From the IMG/VR virus record IMGVR_UViG_3300017917_000050, positions 1-22,298 of that record: a stretch of DNA of 22,298 nucleotides; one strand, written 5' to 3'. Position numbers and translations under genes: made by a program. Within the stretch, counting starts at the first letter, position 1, and each line of letters begins with the position of its first letter. Under the pieces are notes generated by a model. It did not search any database. It was not told where the DNA came from and saw only the letters and a program-made list of their open reading frames with translations. Below, one piece after another: positions 1 through 6,408 of the stretch. The stretch is from a virus.

Positions 1-360
1 TTCACGAATAGATTCTAAATTAATTCCCAATTTTTGACTTCTATTAGGATCTAAATTTTCTGTATTTCCATAAATTCCATCTGCAGAAATATGATTTGCA
101 GATATTTTCCAAGTTCGGCCTCTATCTAATGCTCCAACTTCGATAATGAACACCGGTTTATTCAGTCTACGATAGTGCTCGTAGACTATTTGATTATTTC
201 TCATTCGGCCGTTCCATAATACTGACCAAATTACTGCCATATCGGCTGTTTTGCTATTTTCAACTGGCTCTATTCCTATTTGTCTACAGCCATTTAAAAA
301 CGCACTCCATATAGGTTCCGATTGTAGTGCTGTCTGATTAGGAAAGTATGCTATCTTCAT
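1..360 (-). CDS. Partial GT-B-like / capsule-synthesis-like protein (N-terminal 120 aa)
   Basis: An open frame reads leftward from ATG at 360 and runs off the left edge with no stop, giving 120 residues beginning MKIAYFPNQTAL. The segment contains MAVIWSVLWNG (residues 41-51) followed by PVFIIEVGALDRGRTWKIS. This resembles the N-terminal half of the protein at 1158-2108, where a similar hydrophobic strand is followed by a QIKNGRYWLSID stretch. I infer that both belong to one family of phage proteins distantly like KpsS/KpsC-type capsule polysaccharide transferases. The C-terminal half that would carry the nucleotide-sugar site lies outside the window. The gene is divergent from the plus-strand glycosyltransferase at 376, with a 15-bp gap that carries a TAAATA palindrome. 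No strong Shine-Dalgarno sequence is visible. Coding is well supported; the function is tentative. Confidence 0.6.
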   Translation of the reverse strand, partial: MKIAYFPNQTALQSEPIWSAFLNGCRQIGIEPVENSKTADMAVIWSVLWNGRMRNNQIVYEHYRRLNKPVFIIEVGALDRGRTWKISANHISADGIYGNTENLDPNRSQKLGINLESIRE

Positions 361-363
361 AGA

Positions 364-375
364 GTAAATATTTAC
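364..375. promoter_or_regulatory. Palindromic bidirectional TAAATA late-promoter-like element
   Basis: GTAAATATTTAC is a perfect 12-bp palindrome filling most of the 15-bp gap between two divergent start codons (360 minus, 376 plus). Each strand therefore shows GTAAATA, one or two bases from the T4 late consensus TATAAATA. The box ends 5 nt before the plus-strand ATG and 8 nt before the minus-strand ATG. That both genes are served by one symmetrical late promoter is inference. Confidence 0.45.
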
Positions 376-1170
376 ATGATTATACCACCACTGCAAGGAA
401 AATTAAATTACACCGATTTTTTCATCTACGGAGCCTGTGATGAGAAATATTTTGACGAATTTGGAAAAACTCTAATTAATAGTATTCAAAAAAATAGTAA
501 TAACAATATACACCTGCATTTGTTTAATCCTAGACAGGATCAATTAGATTTTTGTCAAAATAAAAACGTTTCATATTCATACGAATACGCACCCTTAGAT
601 TTATTTCGTACTGCCGCAGATAAATGGTCTCAAGACTCAACTAATACTGATGATATAGAGCGTAAAAGACGTATTTTAAAATCTATGGAAAAAGGCGGCG
701 ATAACTCTATAATTGAACGAGTACAAAAAACTTATTTTGCCTGTGCTAGATTTATACGTTTAAAAGAATTGACAAATACAGCACAGCCATTCTTTTCTAT
801 AGATGTTGATGCTGTTGTTAGAAAAAATATTGTCTCTTTGACTCCCACTAAACATTTTTATATTCATCAGGTTCCTGGAAAGAAATCTAGATTTTTAGCA
901 GGTGGGTTAATGTCTCCAGGAAATATCGAGACCGGTCAGTTTTTGTCAGAGTATGCAACTCTTCTTGAAACTAATTTAAAAAACGACTACATTTATTGGG
1001 GATTAGATCAAGATGTACTCTTACCATTAGTGCCAAGATACAATTATGGAAATTTACCTATATCATATATTGATTGGGAAATGAATCCCAACAGTTGCAT
1101 TTGGACTGCTAAAGGTGTTAGAAAAAGTTTAAAGATTTTTGTAGAAGAACAATCACGTTATCTAACATAA
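376..1170 (+). CDS. Putative GT-A glycosyltransferase with DxD motif
   Basis: This 264-aa protein is one of only two plus-strand genes in the window. It shows the marks of a GT-A fold sugar transferase: FFSIDVDAVVRK with a DVD metal-binding motif at residues 143-145, a GLDQDVL segment at 209-215, and a C-terminal WTAKGVRK stretch (243-250) like the end of GT8-type enzymes. It would transfer a sugar from a nucleotide-sugar donor to an unknown acceptor in the host cytoplasm. ATG at 376 is the first start after the TAAATA palindrome, with no clear Shine-Dalgarno sequence. Its 3' end overlaps the convergent gene at 1158 by 13 bp. It belongs functionally with the minus-strand sugar cassette to its right but is transcribed against it. 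The family assignment (GT8-like) is less certain than the fold. Confidence 0.62.
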   Translation: MIIPPLQGKLNYTDFFIYGACDEKYFDEFGKTLINSIQKNSNNNIHLHLFNPRQDQLDFCQNKNVSYSYEYAPLDLFRTAADKWSQDSTNTDDIERKRRILKSMEKGGDNSIIERVQKTYFACARFIRLKELTNTAQPFFSIDVDAVVRKNIVSLTPTKHFYIHQVPGKKSRFLAGGLMSPGNIETGQFLSEYATLLETNLKNDYIYWGLDQDVLLPLVPRYNYGNLPISYIDWEMNPNSCIWTAKGVRKSLKIFVEEQSRYLT

Positions 1171-2108
1171 TTTCTCATGTGACTCCAGCATCGACCAGAT
1201 TGTGTGTCATCAAAACTCCAATGACATTGTGCAAGTTTCTTAATCCACTGTTCTCTATCTGCTAATACTGGATTCTCTAACAGACTAAAATCTGTGTTGG
1301 CAACATCGCCGCCTTGACTGTAAATAGGTTCATCTGTGATGAAAGCGGGTATACCTTCTATTGGAGCAACGGCACTAGGAGTACTGTTATGACAAACTAA
1401 TGCCCAACAGTTAACTAAATCTTCAGTTATATGTCTTTCTTGTGGACTAACTGTAGCATTATATTTTTTTAGTATCGGAGCATAGTTAGAAAAACTTTTC
1501 CAATCACCCGGATGCCAGCGAATAACAATTGGTCTATCGGAATATTTTCTTATTTTAGTAAATGTCTCTTCTAACCAACGCATTAGATTGTAACCGCGCA
1601 TACTCCATCCCATAGGACGCTGTAGAGTAATAAGAATATGGTTTCCAGTTGTACGCCACGGTTTTAAATCCATATTATAATCTCGTTTGATATTATTCCA
1701 GTTCACTTCCCCAGGATTATCATTACAGTAAATGCCTGTCGCTGGAAAAACACCGTTAAAACTATATCTTAAATATTTTTTAGGATTTTCTTTGTTTTTA
1801 TAAATGAACACATTACTGTCAATACTAAGCCAGTACCTGCCATTTTTAATCTGTGTGTCCATGACCATTTTGCGAACTTTATAATGATCCAACGTAGTCT
1901 TATTTGGATTTGCATCAAACGCATTTCCAATAATTGCACCCACATCACACGATTCGTATTGATAAGAGGTCGTTGTGGATGCCAAGTCTCCGCATTTTGC
2001 GGCTCCTTCTGCAAAGTATGTTAGTGCATTTACTTTTTCAGAGCCATTAATGTGCTTGGGCAGACTACTAAGATAACTTTTAATAACTAATTGTTTCGCG
2101 TTGTTCAT
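1158..2108 (-). CDS. GT-B-like / capsule-synthesis-like protein
   Basis: The protein has 316 aa. Its C-terminal half has ILITLQRPMGWSMRGYN (158-174), a strand PIVIRWHPGDW (193-203), and HNSTPSAVAPIEGIPAF (240-256). The last has the form of the donor-binding loop and helix of KpsS-like and CDP-glycerol-transferase-like GT-B proteins, where Ser/Thr residues precede an E-x-x-x-G-x-P element. I infer a glycosyl- or glycerophosphoryl-transferase-like role, without knowing the substrate. The C-terminus (W-x-KKLAQCHW...SGRCW) aligns by eye with that of the next gene upstream (2080-3060), so the two are paralogues. Its start overlaps the end of that gene by 29 bp, indicating translational coupling. 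It is the last minus-strand gene of the cassette and ends tail to tail with the plus-strand transferase. Confidence 0.55.
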   Translation of the reverse strand: MNNAKQLVIKSYLSSLPKHINGSEKVNALTYFAEGAAKCGDLASTTTSYQYESCDVGAIIGNAFDANPNKTTLDHYKVRKMVMDTQIKNGRYWLSIDSNVFIYKNKENPKKYLRYSFNGVFPATGIYCNDNPGEVNWNNIKRDYNMDLKPWRTTGNHILITLQRPMGWSMRGYNLMRWLEETFTKIRKYSDRPIVIRWHPGDWKSFSNYAPILKKYNATVSPQERHITEDLVNCWALVCHNSTPSAVAPIEGIPAFITDEPIYSQGGDVANTDFSLLENPVLADREQWIKKLAQCHWSFDDTQSGRCWSHMRNYVR

Positions 2109-3060
2109 TTTCTAAAACCATTCTCCAAGCATCGCCGGTTATCATTTCTTCCAAATGAAATTGTCCATAAGCCAACGAACTGCACCATCTATGAACAAAA
2201 CTCTCATCAGGATAAAACGGAGTTTCTATTTTTGATAAATCTTTTAAACATACAGGATCCGCCGCTGTAGGTGCCATAGTAAATGCAGGTATTCCGTAGG
2301 CTACTGATTCTATGGCTGCAATACTGTTAAGTGTAACTACAGCAAAAATATCTTCGTCCAGTGCCTGATATATTGTTTTTTTAAACGTTCTATCTGGTCT
2401 TGACATTTTTTCTCTGATAATAATTTCTCTATCTGTATATTTTCTTAATGTATCGATAGTAGATGCAATCCAAGAATCTTTTGTATATCCGTAGTGTCCT
2501 GCAGACTTATCAATTGGTGCTATCAGTAAAATTTTGCCGCCAGATTTTTTCCAACCTTTCCATTTTAAATTTTCGTCTACGGCACAGAGTTGTTCCCATC
2601 TATCACTAGGCACATTTAAAACTTTTTCGTGTTGCATGGCATTTTTTACAATTCTGTGCCATAATTTTTTAGCCGTTGGGTTAGCAGATGTTTTGTAATT
2701 TCCAAAATATCCAGTTTCTATAAAATAATAATCTAGTCTCCTTTCTTTAACTAGGTTAATGTAATCGTTAGATGCGATACCCCTAACTAATATTGGTTTA
2801 GTAATATTTTTAACAAATTTAAATTCGTTATACAGTTGAATATCTTTATCAGGAAAACTAATCATAGTTAATGCTGTTAGATCAGTGTCAGCAATCAATC
2901 GAAGAAATAGATTATGTTTTTGTTCTACAATGATGTCATTATTTTTCTTTTTAAGTTCTTGTATCTCGTGATAAATTTTATAAACGACTTGTGCTTGATC
3001 GATTATAGCATCTACAGTTAGTTTATCAGCAGACTTAGCCAGTGCAGTTGGAATAATCAT
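2080..3060 (-). CDS. GT-B-like / capsule-synthesis-like protein, paralogue
   Basis: A 326-aa protein. The visible elements are GGKILLIAPIDKSAGHYGY (174-192), REIIIREKMSRPDR (211-224) and TLNSIAAIESVAYGIPAFT (243-261). The last matches, by position and pattern, the S-x-x-x-x-E-x-x-x-x-G-I-P-A-F loop in the protein at 1158-2108. Both end with a tryptophan-rich segment followed by a G-x-x-W motif. The N-terminal 150 residues are poorly conserved and Lys/Ile-rich. The gene overlaps its upstream neighbour (GT25 at 3035) by 26 bp and its downstream neighbour by 29 bp, which fits one polycistronic message. Family membership in KpsS-like GT-B transferases is inferred from the loop pattern alone; the substrate is unknown. 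Confidence 0.52.
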   Translation of the reverse strand: MIIPTALAKSADKLTVDAIIDQAQVVYKIYHEIQELKKKNNDIIVEQKHNLFLRLIADTDLTALTMISFPDKDIQLYNEFKFVKNITKPILVRGIASNDYINLVKERRLDYYFIETGYFGNYKTSANPTAKKLWHRIVKNAMQHEKVLNVPSDRWEQLCAVDENLKWKGWKKSGGKILLIAPIDKSAGHYGYTKDSWIASTIDTLRKYTDREIIIREKMSRPDRTFKKTIYQALDEDIFAVVTLNSIAAIESVAYGIPAFTMAPTAADPVCLKDLSKIETPFYPDESFVHRWCSSLAYGQFHLEEMITGDAWRMVLENEQRETISY

Positions 3061-3817
3061 TAAAGTTTCCCCACATATTGGTTCGGGTCAGCGACTCTTT
3101 ACCGTCATTATCTACGGCCGCACGACCCATCAGTTGACTATGAAATTCTAATTTTACAACGAATTGATTCATGGCTGTGTCGGCAGGTAAAAACTCTTCT
3201 TTATAAGTATCTACTAATTTTTTTGCACCTGCTGGAGTAATTCCGTAGCCCACTGCTCCTGGCATAGATGTATTTGGTAATTTAAGTGCTTCTGCGGTTT
3301 CTGGTGGATTATACAAATAGTCGGTATATTTTGGATTTTCGTGGGCACTCTTTCCTGTGCATAGCATTAATATATCAGTCCATGTTACTGGAGTATATTC
3401 CCGTTCGAATATTACATCGTCTTCAAAAATAAAAATAGGCTCGTCTAATTCTATACATAGTTTCCAAAGTCTGTAGTGACTATAAAAACAACCGATAACT
3501 CCAGGTCTTAGAATTTTTCCAATTTTTGGATCGTTAGAAAGTTCTATTCTTATATTAATACTTCCAACTTCTTGATTGAGTTTGGATTCTGGAAATCTAG
3601 ATTTATATTCTTCTACAGAAATTGTTTCTGTCTTTATTCCGTACTTTGCAATTCTTCTGTTGTCTTGTTTATAAAGTTTAACACCATCGTCGCCGTATGT
3701 TCCTTCGAATATTTGTGCATCGAACCCATATTCTAATAATTTTTTTAAAACTTGTGCAGAACTGTTTGCGGAACTATGTATCTTAGTCAAAGAAATAACA
3801 AATGCCTTCGGTTTCAT
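3035..3817 (-). CDS. GT25-family glycosyltransferase (copy 1)
   Basis: This 260-aa protein has the hallmarks of GT25 (LPS-biosynthesis-type) glycosyltransferases: an N-terminal KAFVISLTKI strand, GCFYSHYRLWKLC (109-121), and PIFIFEDDVIF (127-137) with the EDD acidic motif at 132-134. Later come GAVGYGITPAGAKKL (187-201) and FLPADTAMNQ (209-218), the usual late acidic site. GT25 enzymes add hexoses to lipopolysaccharide or other acceptors in the cytoplasm. I chose ATG 3817 because it forms an ATGA overlap with the stop of the upstream copy; a TTG at 3823 would add only two residues. It is a tandem paralogue of the gene at 3814-4455 and carries an insertion of about 35 residues (around 58-100) that the other copy lacks. 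Confidence 0.78.
   Translation of the reverse strand: MKPKAFVISLTKIHSSANSSAQVLKKLLEYGFDAQIFEGTYGDDGVKLYKQDNRRIAKYGIKTETISVEEYKSRFPESKLNQEVGSINIRIELSNDPKIGKILRPGVIGCFYSHYRLWKLCIELDEPIFIFEDDVIFEREYTPVTWTDILMLCTGKSAHENPKYTDYLYNPPETAEALKLPNTSMPGAVGYGITPAGAKKLVDTYKEEFLPADTAMNQFVVKLEFHSQLMGRAAVDNDGKESLTRTNMWGNFNDYSNCTG
3461..3490. repeat. 30-bp direct repeat shared by the two GT25 genes (copy A)
   Basis: This 30-bp stretch is identical to 4210-4239. It encodes the conserved FYSHYRLWK region of the GT25 proteins. It is a remnant of gene duplication or a tract kept alike by gene conversion. Confidence 0.8.
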
Positions 3818-4455
3818 ACCCAATCCTTTTTTCTTGTCAGTGAAACTTTTTCATCCATAGTTTTAGATCTTCCCATCAATTGCGGATGAATTTTTATTTT
3901 GCATAAAGAAGAATTTATTGCCCAGTCGGCTGGTAAAAATGTTGTTTTATATATTTCTAATAATTGTTTTGCTACATGTGGTTTAATAGCGTATCCTGAA
4001 CATCCAGGCATATAAAAGTGTTTATAATCTATAGAAGTATTAATATCGAAATCGTTTTCTAAATAAATTGAATAGGAATTTTTAATTTTTAACCAATCAT
4101 AATTTATAGAAACAACGAGTATATCTTCAAATTCCATTTTTACAAATGGTCTTTTAAAAATTACATCATCTTCAAATATAAAAATAGGTTCATTTAATTC
4201 TACACATTTTTTCCAAAGTCTGTAGTGACTATAAAAACATCCTTTGACTCCGGGAGAATTGTGTTTAAAACTATTATCTATCTCGCCCGGATGAAAGGTT
4301 CGATTTTCTTTTGTAAACAATAACTCGGCCTCGTCGCCGTAGGTCCCTTCAAATAGTTCAGGAGCAAACCCATATGCTTCTAATTGAGCTTTGGTTTCTA
4401 ACGCTGATAAAAAAGAAGATTCGATTTTGCTCAGATTAATGATAAATGCTTTCAT
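3814..4455 (-). CDS. GT25-family glycosyltransferase (copy 2)
   Basis: A 213-aa protein, paralogous to its downstream neighbour. Shared blocks are FEGTYGD (35-41), GCFYSHYRLWKKC (72-84), EPIFIFEDDVIF (89-100; EDD at 95-97), MPGCSGYAIKP (149-159), FLPADWAINS (173-182), HPQLMGRS and VSLTR. The family transfers sugars to lipopolysaccharide-type acceptors; the acceptor here is unknown. ATG 4455 is chosen because it gives an ATGA overlap with the methyltransferase stop (4452-4454). An upstream ATG at 4488 would add 11 basic residues inside the methyltransferase gene and breaks the family N-terminus MKAFIINLSKI. It is shorter than copy 1 because it lacks that copy's insertion. Confidence 0.78.
   Translation of the reverse strand: MKAFIINLSKIESSFLSALETKAQLEAYGFAPELFEGTYGDEAELLFTKENRTFHPGEIDNSFKHNSPGVKGCFYSHYRLWKKCVELNEPIFIFEDDVIFKRPFVKMEFEDILVVSINYDWLKIKNSYSIYLENDFDINTSIDYKHFYMPGCSGYAIKPHVAKQLLEIYKTTFLPADWAINSSLCKIKIHPQLMGRSKTMDEKVSLTRKKDWV
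4210..4239. repeat. 30-bp direct repeat shared by the two GT25 genes (copy B)
   Basis: Identical to 3461-3490; see copy A. The identity covers synonymous positions as well as the conserved codons. Confidence 0.8.
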
Positions 4456-4979
4456 TTTTCTAACCAATAAATGCCGATTTCTTCGCATTCTATAAATTTT
4501 TTAATATTATTTCCAAATGTTTGTAACATTTCAGAATGGCTCCAATCATCTTTTACATGATATTCAAATGGATTATTATTAATTTCGTCTTGTGGATAGT
4601 GTACTATAGGAATACTTATTAACAAAAATTTCGAATGAGATAGTATATTATTAACTATAATAACTGCATCTTCTTTTGACAAATGTTCTAATATATCTCC
4701 AGTAATAGTTAGATCATAATCTTTATCCCATATAAAATCTTTTATATTAGTATTATGCACCGTATGATATAATTGATTAAGATTATATTTGTCAATATAA
4801 GGTTTCCAAACTTCTACAGCACTCCAATTAAACTCTTTTATATGGGACATAAGTCTAAAATATGTACCCGAGCCTGCACCAACATCTAATATAGAATTTA
4901 TTTCATTTTTTTTAAGTTCAACCCAGTCGACGGATTCTTTTTTCCCGAGTGGCGAACTAGTACCCATTAATTTAGCCAT
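4452..4979 (-). CDS. Class I SAM-dependent methyltransferase
   Basis: This 175-aa protein has a typical SAM-binding motif I, ILDVGAGSGTYF (30-41), an acidic residue after strand 2 (VEVW, E56), and DLTITGDILEHLSKEDA (89-105), the motif IV/post-motif pattern of the Methyltransf_11/UbiG-type group. WSHSEMLQTFG (146-156) is a common late element in such enzymes. Its place inside a glycosyltransferase operon suggests methylation of a sugar or glycan end, as seen in O-antigen and capsule clusters; this is inferred from context. I chose ATG 4979, which overlaps the upstream stop codon by one base (TAATG). A TTG at 5003 would add eight residues inside the upstream gene. The next gene begins within its stop (ATGA). 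Confidence 0.75.
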   Translation of the reverse strand: MAKLMGTSSPLGKKESVDWVELKKNEINSILDVGAGSGTYFRLMSHIKEFNWSAVEVWKPYIDKYNLNQLYHTVHNTNIKDFIWDKDYDLTITGDILEHLSKEDAVIIVNNILSHSKFLLISIPIVHYPQDEINNNPFEYHVKDDWSHSEMLQTFGNNIKKFIECEEIGIYWLEK

Positions 4980-5665
4980 TATTTGATATCTCTCTGTTGA
5001 CAATACTCTGTTAGTATGCGTTCACGATGCCATTCATTACCTTGTGGAGTATCTGCAAACTCGTGGAAGCAAGGTGTTCCTAACGTATAGTGTAATAATT
5101 TAGCATCTGGGTTGGCATCATATTCGTCTGGTAACCAATTCCATTCTTTGGGTAATTCGCCTATGCGATCATCGTCTAACCAACTGAATCTATGTAGATA
5201 TGCACCTGTAGAATTTTGTACGAATTCTGGTGTAAGTTTGCGATTAGGAAAACTGTTGCAGTTCCAAAGTATAACACTTGACCAATTTTTTCTAGGATAG
5301 TCTTCGTTTTTTGCACCTAAATATTTTACAGGCATGCGTGTCTTATAGTCATGCTTGACCACCATAACGTCTTTGTTTATTTCTCTCAGTTCCCATAACT
5401 TAACAATGTCGTCCCTGACAATCATGTCGCCATCGATGAATATTGCCCACCCTGTATAACTCATAAGGTGTGGAACTAAGAATCGTGTGTAGATAAAATG
5501 GTTACTACCGTCGGTGTGTGTTTCGTCGTAGTCTTTGAATAGATTTAATGCTACTGGAATTATAGCAACAGGCTTGCTGGCATGTCTGATAATGCTGTTA
5601 GCACAGACATGATATGCTATTGCTTCTCTAGGGTCGTAACCAATAAAAATAGGAATAGGTTGCAT
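4979..5665 (-). CDS. GT8-like glycosyltransferase
   Basis: A 228-aa GT-A fold enzyme. The N-terminus IPIFIGYDPREAIAYHVCA (4-22) is the usual start of phage GT8-like transferases. WAIFIDGDMIVRDDI (73-87) holds the DGD metal-binding motif at 78-80, and LLHYTLGTP (190-198) supplies the late His-containing element. It is expected to use a nucleotide-sugar donor and a divalent metal. It is the first gene of the minus-strand sugar cassette, preceded by a TTAAATA late-type box 8 nt before its ATG and separated by 35 nt from uvsY. The cassette therefore appears to have its own late transcription start rather than depending on the recombination genes. Similar genes occur in many aquatic T4-like phages; the acceptor is unknown. 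Confidence 0.75.
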   Translation of the reverse strand: MQPIPIFIGYDPREAIAYHVCANSIIRHASKPVAIIPVALNLFKDYDETHTDGSNHFIYTRFLVPHLMSYTGWAIFIDGDMIVRDDIVKLWELREINKDVMVVKHDYKTRMPVKYLGAKNEDYPRKNWSSVILWNCNSFPNRKLTPEFVQNSTGAYLHRFSWLDDDRIGELPKEWNWLPDEYDANPDAKLLHYTLGTPCFHEFADTPQGNEWHRERILTEYCQQRDIK

Positions 5666-5673
5666 AATAGTAG

Positions 5674-5680
5674 TATTTAA
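5674..5680 (-). promoter_or_regulatory. Late promoter-like box TTAAATA before the sugar cassette
   Basis: On the minus strand TTAAATA is followed by CTACTATTATG, the last three bases being the start codon of the GT8-like gene. The sequence AAATACTACTAT is shared with the box before the 629-aa gene (10936-10950), which supports a common element. No -35 element is expected for T4-type late promoters. Confidence 0.5.
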
Positions 5681-5700
5681 CCATTTTGCAACCTTGAGAT

Positions 5701-6156
5701 TTACAGTGTGGCGTCTTCCATACCTGCTACACGAAGTTTAACAATATTTGTTAACTGCCACTGTTTTTGATCTAGGGATTTGGTAATGCCCAGCCATTTG
5801 TTACGCAGTAAGGCAAATTCGTTGATAATTTTTTCCATATCAACTACATCAGACTCACCTTCTACATATTTTTCTACATCTCTACTACTCAGTGCTCGAG
5901 CGTAGTTTTCTAAGTATTTGCGGAAATGGCTACTCTTGAGTCTACGTAATTCTATATTTAGATACTCAAGAATAGCCTCTATTTCCTGTAGTTGGTTAAA
6001 ACGTTGCTCAACGATGCCTGGCATACTTGCCGCTGCCTTTTCTATATTACCCGTTATACGGCATTCATGTTTTGCGGCCTGTAATTCGGCTTCAAAGAAT
6101 TCCACAGCATCTGGGATATTACTAATATCCTTGGCTATTTCGTTATACCAACCCAC
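5701..6156 (-). CDS. uvsY: Recombination mediator protein UvsY
   Basis: This 151-aa protein matches the long form of T4-like UvsY: MPGIVEQRFNQLQEIEAILEY (45-65), a basic HFRKYLENYARALSSRDVEKY segment (77-97), and LLRNKWLGITKSLDQKQWQL (116-135). UvsY loads UvsX on gp32-covered single-stranded DNA during recombination-dependent replication. The start is GTG at 6156, directly after the TAA of the upstream acidic gene and in the same frame, with GAGGA six bases upstream as Shine-Dalgarno sequence. No ATG occurs before residue 45. It is the third gene of a uvsX / acidic protein / uvsY operon. T4 UvsY has 137 aa, so the length is close. Identification is from recalled family pattern plus context. 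Confidence 0.85.
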   Translation of the reverse strand: MGWYNEIAKDISNIPDAVEFFEAELQAAKHECRITGNIEKAAASMPGIVEQRFNQLQEIEAILEYLNIELRRLKSSHFRKYLENYARALSSRDVEKYVEGESDVVDMEKIINEFALLRNKWLGITKSLDQKQWQLTNIVKLRVAGMEDATL

Positions 6157-6408
6157 TTAGTCCTCTTCCCAATCGTCTGAACCATAATCAACGTCTTCGT
6201 CTGATTCTCCATCCCAATCGTCGAGATAATACTCAATTGCTTGGTCTAGATCTTCATCACCACCAATAGCGGCTTTGAATACGTGATCCTGAACGCCGTT
6301 GTCGGCTAAAATATCAACGTACTTACTGGCCACAGTCTCAATAGATTTTTTATCAAAAAATTCTTTTAGGCCTGTCCAGATATCAATGATATGATCTTCA
6401 TTCAGCAT
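6157..6408 (-). CDS. Small acidic protein between uvsX and uvsY
   Basis: The protein has 83 aa and I do not recognise a domain. The N-terminal 60 residues look helical (IDIWTGLKEFFDKKSIETVA), and the last 25 are strongly acidic (DDWDGESDEDVDYGSDDWEED). It overlaps the end of uvsX by 11 bp, and its stop codon abuts the GTG of uvsY in the same frame, so the three genes are translationally coupled. Conserved placement between two recombination genes suggests a role with that complex, for example as an acidic partner of a DNA-binding protein. This is context inference only. Confidence 0.65.
   Translation of the reverse strand: MLNEDHIIDIWTGLKEFFDKKSIETVASKYVDILADNGVQDHVFKAAIGGDEDLDQAIEYYLDDWDGESDEDVDYGSDDWEED

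Noticed and set aside
1769-2014. 81-aa minus-strand open frame inside the GT-B-like gene
   Set aside because: Shadow frame of 1158-2108 on the same strand, with an implausible composition and no start signal.
4980-5003. TTG start extending the methyltransferase
   Set aside because: ATG 4979 gives the TAATG coupling with the upstream stop; the extension is inside the upstream coding region.
376-5665. Sugar cassette as DNA-glucosylation system like T4 alpha/beta-glucosyltransferase
   Set aside because: None of the transferases resembles those enzymes, and no hydroxymethylase is in the window; the late box also argues for a different target.
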